From: an uncultured Clostridia bacterium
GTDB taxonomy: Bacteria; Bacillota; Clostridia; TANB77; CAG-508
Length of the DNA: 45,890 bases
NCBI GenBank assembly: GCA_947642355.1
Contig: CANRSD010000012.1
Coordinates: 1 to 45,890 of the forward strand
Direction of reading: 5' to 3'
Shown: piece after piece, positions 38,720-45,890 of the stretch
Position numbering within the stretch: position 1 is the stretch's first letter
Layout: the number at the start of each line of letters is the position of its first letter
Made by a program: the position numbers and the translations under genes
Notes under the pieces: model-generated
The model's database searches: none
Told to the model about the DNA's origin: nothing
What the model saw: only the letters and a program-made list of their open reading frames with translations

Positions 38720-39892
38720 GTGTATAATTTTATTTATGAAATTCCTACAAAAGTATATTTTGGAGAAAATCAATTACAAAGTAATTTAGGAAGTGAAGTA
38801 AAAAAGTATGGGAATAGGGTTTTATTAGTATATGGTGGAGGTACTATAAAGAAAATAGATCTATATCAAAAAATTATTGAAGAACTTCAAAGTTTTAATA
38901 TAGAAACATATGAATTTTCAGAAATTGAGCCAAATCCAAGACATACTTCAATAAATGAAGCAGCTAAAATTTGTAGAGAAAAAGATATAGAAGTTATTTT
39001 AGGTGTAGGTGGTGGAAGTGTAATTGATAGTTGTAAGATTATATCTGCTGGGAAGTATTATGATGGAGATATATGGGATTTTGTAATAAAAAAAGCTGAA
39101 ATAAAGAAGGCACTACCTATAATTACAGTATTAACTTTAGCAGCTACTGGTTCTGAAATGAATACAACTTCTGTAATTTCAAATATGGAAACAAGTGAAA
39201 AAAAGGGAATAAAGAGTCCATTAACTTTACCTAAAGTTTCATTTTTAGATCCAACTATTACATACTCAGTAAGTAAATATCAAACTGCTTGTGGAAGTTG
39301 TGATATTTTAGCACATATATTAGAAACTTATTTTTCGAGAAATAAAGGATTATATATGTTAGATAAAGTAATGGAAGGTGAAATGAAGAATGTAATAAAA
39401 TATTCTAAAATTGCTTATAATGAGCCAGAAAATTACGATGCTAGAGCTAATTTAATGTGGGCTTCATCTTGGGCAATAAATGGATTTACTAGGATGGATA
39501 GACAACCTAATATATGGATATGCCATTTGCTTGAACATCAATTATCAGCTTTTTATGATATTACACATGGACTAGGATTAGCTATTTTAATACCAAGGTA
39601 TTTAAAATATGCATTAAATGAGAACAATGTAGATACATATTATAATTTTGGTGTAAATGTTTGGAATATTGATAGTAAGTTACCTAAAATGGAAGTAGCA
39701 ATAAAATCAATTGAATATTTAGAAAATTTATTTTATAAAGATTTAGAATTGACTGATAATTTATCTAAATTAAATATTAATGATCAGCATTTTAAAGAAA
39801 TGGCGGATCGTATATGCGAAAATGGTATAGTAGAGGGATTTATAGACATAGATAAAGAGGATGTGGTTAAAATATTTAAGAAATGTTTGTAA
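38720..39892 (+). CDS. Iron-containing alcohol dehydrogenase (butanol dehydrogenase type)
   Basis: A 390-residue group III alcohol dehydrogenase. The N-terminus YEIPTKVYFGENQL, the NAD(P) loop LGVGGGSVIDSCK, TLAATGSEMN, FLDPTITYS, and the metal ligands in CGSCDILAHILETYF and HLLEHQLSAFYDITHGLG are all present, so the iron site is complete. It probably interconverts aldehydes such as butanal with alcohols, using NAD(P)H. The start is GTG 38720 after AAAGG; no ATG fits. It is followed 18 bases later by a deaminase gene. Confidence 0.93.
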   Translation: MYNFIYEIPTKVYFGENQLQSNLGSEVKKYGNRVLLVYGGGTIKKIDLYQKIIEELQSFNIETYEFSEIEPNPRHTSINEAAKICREKDIEVILGVGGGSVIDSCKIISAGKYYDGDIWDFVIKKAEIKKALPIITVLTLAATGSEMNTTSVISNMETSEKKGIKSPLTLPKVSFLDPTITYSVSKYQTACGSCDILAHILETYFSRNKGLYMLDKVMEGEMKNVIKYSKIAYNEPENYDARANLMWASSWAINGFTRMDRQPNIWICHLLEHQLSAFYDITHGLGLAILIPRYLKYALNENNVDTYYNFGVNVWNIDSKLPKMEVAIKSIEYLENLFYKDLELTDNLSKLNINDQHFKEMADRICENGIVEGFIDIDKEDVVKIFKKCL

Positions 39893-39910
39893 AGATAGGA
39901 GAACTTTATA

Positions 39911-40387
39911 ATGAATAAGTATATGAAACTAGCCAAAGAACTAGCAAGAGATAATTTGAAAACAAATGCAGGGGGGCCTTTTGGAGCGTGTGTTGTAAAA
40001 GATGGAGAAATAATAGGTAAAGGCTCAAATAAAGTTTTATTAAATAATGACCCAACAGCACACGCAGAAATATTGGCAATAAGAGAAGCTTGTAAAACAC
40101 TTGATTCATATGATTTAAGCGATTGTGAATTATATACATCTTGCTATCCTTGCCCGATGTGCTTATCTGCTATTATTTGGTCAAATATAAAAGTTGTTTA
40201 CTATGGAAATACAAGAGAAGATGCAAAAAGAATAGGATTTAGAGATGACTTTATTTATGAATATATTAATAAAATAGCTAAAGGAATGAAAGATAATAGT
40301 ATTTTAGAGCTAAAAGATTTGAACAGAGATGAAACTATAATAGAATTTGAGGAATTTATGGATAAGCAAGATAAAATAATATATTAA
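39911..40387 (+). CDS. Nucleoside/guanine deaminase family protein
   Basis: A 158-residue cytidine-deaminase-fold zinc enzyme. The zinc motif is complete: AHAEILAIREAC (His and catalytic Glu) and CYPCPMCLSAI (two Cys). GGPFGACVVKDGEIIGKGSN and YYGNTREDAKRIGFRDDFIYEYI fit guanine deaminases of the GuaD type better than TadA, which has other C-terminal motifs. It would convert guanine to xanthine. A TAGGAGA ribosome binding site precedes the ATG. Confidence 0.88.
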   Translation: MNKYMKLAKELARDNLKTNAGGPFGACVVKDGEIIGKGSNKVLLNNDPTAHAEILAIREACKTLDSYDLSDCELYTSCYPCPMCLSAIIWSNIKVVYYGNTREDAKRIGFRDDFIYEYINKIAKGMKDNSILELKDLNRDETIIEFEEFMDKQDKIIY

Positions 40388-40392
40388 TTAAT

Positions 40393-40449
40393 ATGAAAAA
40401 AGGAATTTTTTATGATGATGCAGATTTTTCGCTTCAATCTAGAAGATAA
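40393..40449 (+). CDS. Possible 18-codon leader peptide before the ABC-F gene
   Basis: The frame reads MKKGIFYDDADF and ends SRR before TAA, 17 bases ahead of the ABC-F start. ABC-F resistance genes are often controlled by short translated leaders. No ribosome binding site or clear hairpin was found, so it may be chance. Confidence 0.25.
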   Translation: MKKGIFYDDADFSLQSRR

Positions 40450-40466
40450 AAAGAAATGAGGAAAAA

Positions 40467-41954
40467 ATGTCTTTAATAAGTATAAATAATTTAACTTTTA
40501 AATACGAAGGAATGATTAATAATATATTTGAAAATGTATCATTTAATATTGATACAAATTGGAAATTAGGATTAATAGGTAGAAATGGAAAAGGTAAAAC
40601 TACCTTTTTAGAATTATTACAAGGAAAATATGAATATAATGGTATAATATCTAAAAATGTAGAAGTTGATTATTTTCCATTTGATATAAAAAATAAAAAT
40701 AAAATGTCAATAGAGGTTATTTATGAAATAGTTCCAAATATAGAGGATTGGCAGATTATTAAGGAATTGAACTTACTAAATAGTAGTACTGAGATTCTTT
40801 ACAAAAGTTTTAATTTATTAAGTGGTGGAGAACAAGTAAAAATACTTTTAGTAAGTTTATTTTTAAAGGAAAATAACTTTTTACTCATTGATGAACCAAC
40901 AAATCATTTAGACATTGAAACTAGGAATAATATAATTGATTATTTGAATAAGAAAAAAGGTTTTATTTTAGTATCTCACGATAGAAATTTATTAGATAAA
41001 GTGGTAGATCATATTATATCTATAAATAATACTAATATAGAAATACAACGTGGAAATTTTTCATCTTGGCAAGAAAATAAGGATAAAAAAGATAATTTTG
41101 AAATTGTGCAAAACAATAAATTACAAAAAGATATAAATAGGCTTGAAATTGCTTCTAAAAATTCTGCGAAATGGTCAAATGAGGCTGAAAAAGCAAAGAG
41201 TAAAAAATATAATCCAGAAACTACAATAGACAAAGGATATGTAGGGCATAAGGCTTCTAAAATGATGAAGAGTTCAAAAGTTCTGGAACAAAGAACCCAA
41301 AAAGCAATAGATGAAAAAACTAATTTATTAAAAAATATAGATAGAAATGAAAACTTAAAAATTATTCATTTAGAAAGTAATAAAAATCCATTGGTTTTAA
41401 TGAATAATTTACAGATAAAATTTAATGGACAAGTAATATTTAAACCTATTTCTTTTGAAGTAAATAATGGAGATAGAGTTGCAATACTTGGTAAAAATGG
41501 TATTGGAAAATCAAGTATATTAAAACTTATTTTAGGAAAAGAAATACAATATAATGGAGAATTTAAAGTAGTAAATGATTTAAAAATATCTTATATATCA
41601 CAAAGTACAGAATATTTAAAAGGAAATTTAAAAACTTTTGTTGGGGATAATAATATAGATGAAAGTATTTTTAAAGCAATGTTATCTAAAATGGGATTTT
41701 CTAAAGAAAATTTTAATACTAATATTCAGGAAATGAGTGATGGACAGAAGAAGAAAGTTTTAATTGCAAAAAGTATATCAGAGCAAGCAAATATTTATAT
41801 ATGGGATGAACCATTAAATTATATAGATATATTAACAAGAATACAGATAGAAGATGTAATATTACAATATAAACCTACATTAATTTTTGTAGAACATGAT
41901 GAAACTTTTATAGATAAAATAGCAACAAAAACTATACCATTAGATAAAGTATGA
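40467..41954 (+). CDS. ABC-F ATPase, ribosomal-protection type (Lsa-like)
   Basis: 495 residues and two ABC domains without membrane segments. First domain: Walker A GRNGKGKTTF, signature LSGGEQVKILL, Walker B LLIDEPTNHLDIETR. A charged helical linker (interdomain arm) covers residues about 205-300. Second domain: Walker A GKNGIGKSSIL, signature MSDGQKKKVL, and the degenerate WDEPLNYIDILTRIQIE with FVEHDETFI. The size and the LNYIDI stretch fit the Lsa/Vga group, which displaces lincosamides, streptogramin A or pleuromutilins from the ribosome. Actual resistance cannot be judged from sequence. It has no in-frame CGG. Confidence 0.88.
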   Translation: MSLISINNLTFKYEGMINNIFENVSFNIDTNWKLGLIGRNGKGKTTFLELLQGKYEYNGIISKNVEVDYFPFDIKNKNKMSIEVIYEIVPNIEDWQIIKELNLLNSSTEILYKSFNLLSGGEQVKILLVSLFLKENNFLLIDEPTNHLDIETRNNIIDYLNKKKGFILVSHDRNLLDKVVDHIISINNTNIEIQRGNFSSWQENKDKKDNFEIVQNNKLQKDINRLEIASKNSAKWSNEAEKAKSKKYNPETTIDKGYVGHKASKMMKSSKVLEQRTQKAIDEKTNLLKNIDRNENLKIIHLESNKNPLVLMNNLQIKFNGQVIFKPISFEVNNGDRVAILGKNGIGKSSILKLILGKEIQYNGEFKVVNDLKISYISQSTEYLKGNLKTFVGDNNIDESIFKAMLSKMGFSKENFNTNIQEMSDGQKKKVLIAKSISEQANIYIWDEPLNYIDILTRIQIEDVILQYKPTLIFVEHDETFIDKIATKTIPLDKV

Positions 41955-41969
41955 TAAGGAGAGTTGAAA

Positions 41970-42587
41970 ATGAAATTATATTTATCATCTTATAAATTAG
42001 GAAATCATACTGAAGAGTTGGAAAATTGGATTGAAGAACATGGAAATAAAATATTATTAATACCAAATTCATTAGATATTTATGAGGATAATGAAAGAAA
42101 AATTATTAGTATAAATAAAAATATAAAAGAACTGGAAGAATTAGGATTTGAAGTTATTGTTCTTTCATTAAAAGACTATTTTGAAAAATATGATAAATTA
42201 AAGGAAGATTTTAGTAAATATTCATCATTTTTTGTTATAGGTGGGAATGTATTTGCTTTAAGAAAAGCAATGCAATTAAGTGGTTTTGATAAATTTTTAA
42301 AGGAGATTTTAAATAATCCAAATTATTTATATGCTGGGTATAGTGCAGGAATTTGTGTATTAGCACCAAATTTACATGGTTTGGACTTAGTTGATGAGCC
42401 ATGTAATCCATATAATGGAGATGAAATATTATATAATGGAATTAATTTATTAGATTATTTGCCATTACCACATTATAAATCAGAACATCCAGAATCTGCA
42501 CTAATAGATAATGTTATAGAATATTGTAAAGAAAACAATATTAAATATAAACCATTAAAAGATGGAGAAGTAATAATTTATAATTGA
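41970..42587 (+). CDS. Peptidase S51 family protein (dipeptidase E-like)
   Basis: A 205-residue cytosolic serine peptidase of the S51 family. FFVIGGNVFALRKAM is the typical substrate-loop motif; the nucleophile is the Ser in LYAGYSAGICVLAP; the His is in LPHYKSEHPES. Relatives cut Asp-X dipeptides or act on cyanophycin or small peptides. I start at ATG 41970, since the AAGGAGAG ribosome binding site fits it better than TTG 41964. It follows the ABC-F gene by 15 bases and may share its transcript. Confidence 0.9.
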   Translation: MKLYLSSYKLGNHTEELENWIEEHGNKILLIPNSLDIYEDNERKIISINKNIKELEELGFEVIVLSLKDYFEKYDKLKEDFSKYSSFFVIGGNVFALRKAMQLSGFDKFLKEILNNPNYLYAGYSAGICVLAPNLHGLDLVDEPCNPYNGDEILYNGINLLDYLPLPHYKSEHPESALIDNVIEYCKENNIKYKPLKDGEVIIYN

Positions 42588-42718
42588 CTGATTTATATAA
42601 TATTTAGGAGAAAATTATGCAAATAAATAGATATAGAAATGTTAAACAGAGCTAATATGCAAGAACAAGAGATTCATATTTATATTGCAATATATAGTTA
42701 GAAAGGAAAGGATAGAAA

Positions 42719-43351
42719 ATGGCTTTTGATTATAAAAAAGAGTATAAGGAGTTTTATATGCCTAAGAATAAACCAAGCATTATAAGAATTCCTAAAATGA
42801 ATTATATTGCAGTAAAAGGAAAAGGAAATCCAAATGAGGAAAATAGCGAGTATAAACAAACAATAAGTTTACTATATTCAATTGCTTTTACTATAAAAAT
42901 GAGTTATAAGGGAAGTTATAAAATAGAAGGTTACTTTGAATATGTAGTTCCACCACTTGAAGGACTTTGGTGGCAAAATGGTACAGAAGAATTAGATTAT
43001 AATAGAAAAGATACTATGGAATTTATATCTATGATTAGATTACCAGACTTTGTTAAAAGAAAGGATTTTGACTGGGCAATTAATGAAGCAACTAATAAGA
43101 AAAAAGAAGATTTTTCAAAAGTAGAATTTTTAAGTTATGATGAAGGATTATGTGTACAATGTATGCATATTGGTTCTTATGATAATGAACCTAAAACAAT
43201 TGAAATAATGAAAAAGTATGTAGAAGAAAATGGTTATGAAATAGATATAAATAATAATAGGTTTCATCATGAGATTTATTTAAGTGATCCTAGAAGATGC
43301 GATGTAAGCCGATTAAAAACAGTTATAAGATATCCGATAAGAAAAAAATAA
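42719..43351 (+). CDS. GyrI-like small-molecule binding domain protein
   Basis: 210 residues of the GyrI-like (COG4832) type, a stand-alone version of the effector-binding fold of BmrR/Rob. Typical stretches: PSIIRIPKMNYIAVKGKGNPNEENSEYKQTI, EGYFEYVVPPLEGLWW, DFDWAINEATNKKKE, and the C-terminal EIYLSDPRRCDVSRLKTVIRYPI. It has no DNA-binding domain. Members bind or hydrolyse small hydrophobic cations. The 131 bases before it (42588-42718) carry only a broken short frame behind AGGAG and no gene. Confidence 0.88.
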   Translation: MAFDYKKEYKEFYMPKNKPSIIRIPKMNYIAVKGKGNPNEENSEYKQTISLLYSIAFTIKMSYKGSYKIEGYFEYVVPPLEGLWWQNGTEELDYNRKDTMEFISMIRLPDFVKRKDFDWAINEATNKKKEDFSKVEFLSYDEGLCVQCMHIGSYDNEPKTIEIMKKYVEENGYEIDINNNRFHHEIYLSDPRRCDVSRLKTVIRYPIRKK

Positions 43352-43370
43352 TATATCCAAGTAACAAATA

Positions 43371-43404
43371 AGATAGATAATTCATTGTAAATTATCTATC
43401 TTTT
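43371..43404 (+). terminator. Terminator after the GyrI-like gene
   Basis: A 12-bp perfect stem, AGATAGATAATT (43371-43382) with AATTATCTATCT (43390-43401), and a 7-base loop are followed by TTT. Confidence 0.85.
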
Positions 43405-43447
43405 GTGCTATAATCATTCATATCAACAAATTACAATAGGTAGTATA

Positions 43448-43456
43448 TGATATAAT
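43448..43456 (+). promoter_or_regulatory. Extended -10 promoter, first copy
   Basis: TGATATAAT is an extended -10 box (TGn-TATAAT) without a clear -35. The flanking bases (ATATGATATAAT, then GAAA) recur at 44931, upstream of another small membrane protein gene. Confidence 0.55.
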
Positions 43457-43522
43457 CGAAACATAAGATAGTAATTTGTGTCTGAGATGATATTATAAAA
43501 TGAATGGTAAAAGGTAATTAAA

Positions 43523-44053
43523 ATGAATAAAAATAAGAAAGTGATTATTGGATTTTTAAGTGTATTAATTATAGTTATTGGAGTAGTTATTACATATAAA
43601 CTAATTGAAAGAAATATTACAAACAGAGCTGATTTTAATTTTACAGTTGAAAATATTAGTTCTAATCCTGTTGATACTGTAAATCATGAGCAAAATGATA
43701 CAAAATCTAATCGAAATCCAAACAATGTGATAATAAAAGTTGAAACTACTATGATAAAGCCAGAAAGTGTTTCAATAACTATTACAGATAATAATGAACA
43801 TCAGTATGGTTGGGGTGTTGAATATAGAGTTCAAAAAAAAATTAATGGAGAGTGGAAAAATTTAAACTATGTATCTGATGATTTATCTTGGATCGATATA
43901 GCTTATCAATTAAATGATGATAAGGAATTTACTCAAAAGTTAGATATAGAAAAGTATTATGGAAAATTATCTAATGGAATATACAGAATAGTTAAACCAG
44001 TTTATGATGATGGTTATATTGATATATATTCAAATGAATTTGAAATAAAATAA
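43523..44053 (+). CDS. Membrane-anchored protein with Ig-like domain
   Basis: 176 residues. An N-terminal membrane anchor (VIIGFLSVLIIVIGVVITY), a short polar linker, then a beta-rich extracellular domain. The pattern TMIKPESVSITITDNNEHQYGWGVEY, GEWKNLNY, YYGKLSNGIYRIVKPV resembles the bacterial Ig-like domain often seen fused to clostridial surface and BlaR-like proteins. No lipobox is present. The function is unknown; it may sense or bind something outside the cell. Confidence 0.8.
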   Translation: MNKNKKVIIGFLSVLIIVIGVVITYKLIERNITNRADFNFTVENISSNPVDTVNHEQNDTKSNRNPNNVIIKVETTMIKPESVSITITDNNEHQYGWGVEYRVQKKINGEWKNLNYVSDDLSWIDIAYQLNDDKEFTQKLDIEKYYGKLSNGIYRIVKPVYDDGYIDIYSNEFEIK

Positions 44054-44119
44054 TAGTAGCACTAATACAAATGATATTATGATAAAAGAAAATAGTAATT
44101 TATGTGGAGATATTGAATT

Positions 44120-44737
44120 ATGGTTTTAAAGGATATAGCAAAAATTCTATTAATTATTTTTTGCATATATGTATTTTATAAAGGTATAAGAGAAAAGAAT
44201 AAGATAAAAATTGTTCTTCCATTAATAATAGCAATTATAAAAATAAGAATGCAAATTCTAGGTATTATTGGATTTGCTTTACTTTTACTTTTCTTTTTGA
44301 CAGTAAGTTTTTTTCCATATGTAATCGGTATAATAATATCTATTATAGTAATATTCGTAATAAGAAGAAAAGTAGCAGTACAAGATAGAAGAGCAATTTG
44401 TATATCTGCTATAGTTGTTACTATGTATATATCTACGCTATTCGAACCTATATGGTATAATTATGTAAGTGCAAGACCAGATGATACTTATATAAAAATT
44501 AAAAAAATTAATGATAGTGAAAAACTTATGGGACTATCAAAAGAAGAAGTTATTACACAATTAGGAAAACCTGAAAGTACAGAGGTTCATGATAGTGTTT
44601 ATAGATATGATGCTGGAGAAAAAACTAGCTATGTGGGTTTTGGTGGGCATACATACTATAAATTATATGTAAAGTTTGATGAAAATAGTAAAGTAAAGTC
44701 TACTTCAATAGAGATATATGAACTACCAGGTGGATAA
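44120..44737 (+). CDS. Polytopic membrane protein with SmpA/BamE-like C-terminal domain
   Basis: 205 residues. About four hydrophobic segments fill residues 5-130 (IAKILLIIFCIYVFY; IIGFALLLLFFLTVSFF; YVIGIIISIIVIFVI; ICISAIVVTMYISTLF). The last 65 residues have a SmpA/OmlA-like shape: MGLSKEEVITQLGKPESTEVH followed by beta strands (YYKLYVKFDENSKV). No ribosome binding site of note precedes the ATG. Function unknown. Confidence 0.75.
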   Translation: MVLKDIAKILLIIFCIYVFYKGIREKNKIKIVLPLIIAIIKIRMQILGIIGFALLLLFFLTVSFFPYVIGIIISIIVIFVIRRKVAVQDRRAICISAIVVTMYISTLFEPIWYNYVSARPDDTYIKIKKINDSEKLMGLSKEEVITQLGKPESTEVHDSVYRYDAGEKTSYVGFGGHTYYKLYVKFDENSKVKSTSIEIYELPGG

Positions 44738-44760
44738 AGAAGTTAGAATGAATAAAAGGT

Positions 44761-44883
44761 ATACCTTTTCTGGCTTGGATATATTATACTAACCCACCAA
44801 AAGTTGAATATGGAATGACAGACATGGGACTAGAATTAAGTAAAATGTTAGATATAATGGACTATTTTTGGAGATTTTTATAA
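44761..44883 (+). pseudogene. C-terminal remnant of an HxlR-family regulator
   Basis: Reading in frame from about 44764 to TAA 44881 gives YYTNPPKVEYGMTDMGLELS and then KMLDIMDYFWRFL. This is the typical end of an HxlR winged-helix regulator (PPxVEYxLTxxGxxL). The DNA-binding half is missing and no start is present. Confidence 0.7.
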
Positions 44884-44930
44884 AACACAAATATTATTAA
44901 TTAGCAATACAAATTATAATAAATAGGATA

Positions 44931-44939
44931 TGATATAAT
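44931..44939 (+). promoter_or_regulatory. Extended -10 promoter, second copy
   Basis: TGATATAAT in nearly the same context as at 43448, about 43 bases before the start of the next gene. Confidence 0.55.
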
Positions 44940-44981
44940 TGAAATATGAGAATATTAAAATTATTTTTTGGAGGTATATGT

Positions 44982-45752
44982 ATGAAGAAAAATATTATTA
45001 CTTTAATATTTGTGATATTAGTAATACTAATTGGAATAATGCTATTTAATAAGGAGAAAGAAATAGATGATACTAGAACAGATGAAACTGAATTTGCACA
45101 TTCAGTCGTATATGATGAAGATGGAAATTTGATATATGATACATCTAAATCAAAAGAAATTGAAAAAACTATCGAAAATATAACTATTCAAGGTATAGTG
45201 GAATTAAATCATAATGGATATATTTATATATTTAATGGGCAACATTTTGGAGAATATGGACTTGAAATGAAAGAATATACTAGAGCTAATATCAATAATA
45301 AAAAGCAAGAATGTATAGATTATTGCACATCCGAAAAATATGATACAAGTTATATTAAAGAGGGAGACATAATAATTTGTACAGGAGATTTAATAAAGTA
45401 TAAGTATACTATGGGAAATAATGATTTTGACACAAGAGATAATTCAATTATTGTTTTAAAATCAGAAAATTTTGATGAAATAAAAAAAGAAACTATAAAT
45501 AATGAAAAGTCAGTAGTAGCAACTGTTGGAGATTATTATAATACTACTGGAGAAATATATATAAAATATGATGTTACTTATAAAGAATATAATTTGCCAT
45601 TTGCATTGAAATTTAATATAAAAGATGATACAGAAATTATTGGAAATATAATAAAGGGAAGCAAAATAAAAGTAAAGTACAAAAATTTAAATACAACATT
45701 AGATGAACTAGAATTAAAAAAAATAGAGGTTATTAATGACAATGAAATATAG
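44982..45752 (+). CDS. Membrane-anchored hypothetical protein
   Basis: 256 residues from ATG 44982, which follows a TTGGAGG ribosome binding site (an in-frame ATG at 44946 has none). An N-terminal signal anchor (IITLIFVILVILIGIMLF) is followed by two beta-rich extracellular segments: residues about 70-150 with ENITIQGIVELNHNGYIYIF and EGDIIICTGDLIKY, and 175-250 with VVATVGDYYNTTGEIYIKY and IKGSKIKVKYKNLNTTLDEL. The repeated strand pattern suggests an OB-like fold, but I recognise no family. It shares its promoter type with the Ig-like gene at 43523. Confidence 0.78.
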   Translation: MKKNIITLIFVILVILIGIMLFNKEKEIDDTRTDETEFAHSVVYDEDGNLIYDTSKSKEIEKTIENITIQGIVELNHNGYIYIFNGQHFGEYGLEMKEYTRANINNKKQECIDYCTSEKYDTSYIKEGDIIICTGDLIKYKYTMGNNDFDTRDNSIIVLKSENFDEIKKETINNEKSVVATVGDYYNTTGEIYIKYDVTYKEYNLPFALKFNIKDDTEIIGNIIKGSKIKVKYKNLNTTLDELELKKIEVINDNEI

Positions 45753-45810
45753 AAATAAAAGAGCTTAAATGGTATGGAAAATTATTAAAATTTGATATAA
45801 AAATCTAAAA

Positions 45811-45845
45811 AATTTCGTTAAGTATGTTACTTAATGAAATTTTTT
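45811..45845 (+). terminator. Terminator near the window end
   Basis: AATTTCGTTAAGTA (45811-45824) pairs with TACTTAATGAAATT (45828-45841) around a 3-base loop, with one G-T wobble, and is followed by TTTT. No gene is seen in the last 135 bases. Confidence 0.88.
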
Positions 45846-45890
45846 ATATTATAAATTTACTAATAAAAAACCAAAAAGTCAATAATTTCA

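Overview
Organism. The window is strongly AT-rich, has Gram-positive style ribosome binding sites (AGGAGG-like), a complete spoIIIA sporulation operon, the LL-diaminopimelate aminotransferase route to DAP, an LPxTG/sortase pair and cohesin/dockerin modules. This points to an endospore-forming, low-GC member of the Clostridia, probably an uncultured gut lineage. No tRNA, rRNA, CRISPR array or insertion sequence was seen.

The main observation is genome-wide in character. In 13 genes of this window the reading frame is broken 29 times, and every break has the same form: one extra C directly before a glycine GGN codon, so that an in-frame CGG appears. Skipping that C restores the expected protein each time, often in the most conserved motif of the family (the LigA AAGSLRQLD motif, the SpoIIIAA Walker A, the patatin oxyanion glycines). 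In the same genes CGG in the other two registers is read through normally. In-frame CGG read as arginine was found only in an FAD oxidoreductase with foreign-looking codon use (3 codons) and once in the signal peptide of a transglutaminase-like gene. I infer that CGG is not a normal arginine codon here and that CGGN is decoded as one glycine with a +1 shift (an unassigned-codon slip, or a four-base-reading tRNA-Gly).

Layout. 1-774: 3' end of a glycine-rich surface protein. 1076-9976: housekeeping genes (ftsY, a UPF0182 membrane protein, pgsA, ligA, ruvB, queH, a DUF4180 gene). 10242-11654: the foreign-looking oxidoreductase. 11721-18046: cell wall and amino acid genes (murE on the minus strand, dapL, serine dehydratase, an HD hydrolase, asd). 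18155-23129: spoIIIAA to spoIIIAH. 23140-24832: a second glycine-rich protein with seven CGG sites and a damaged start. 24899-26446: a patatin-like lipase and a convergent C39-like peptidase.

26626-31552 is a surface locus: an LPKTG-anchored cohesin protein, a sortase, a large N-acetylglucosaminidase ending in a dockerin, and a membrane-anchored cohesin protein. The parts suggest a wall hydrolase docked on anchored cohesins.

31554-45890 is more accessory. It holds an acetyltransferase behind a possible attenuator, DUF362 plus larC, a secreted transglutaminase-like protein, a membrane GDPD phosphodiesterase, a polysaccharide deacetylase, a TerD remnant, an iron alcohol dehydrogenase, a guanine-deaminase-like enzyme, an ABC-F resistance-type ATPase, an S51 peptidase, a GyrI-like protein, and three small membrane or secreted proteins with an HxlR remnant between them. 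This last third has no frame-shifting CGG.
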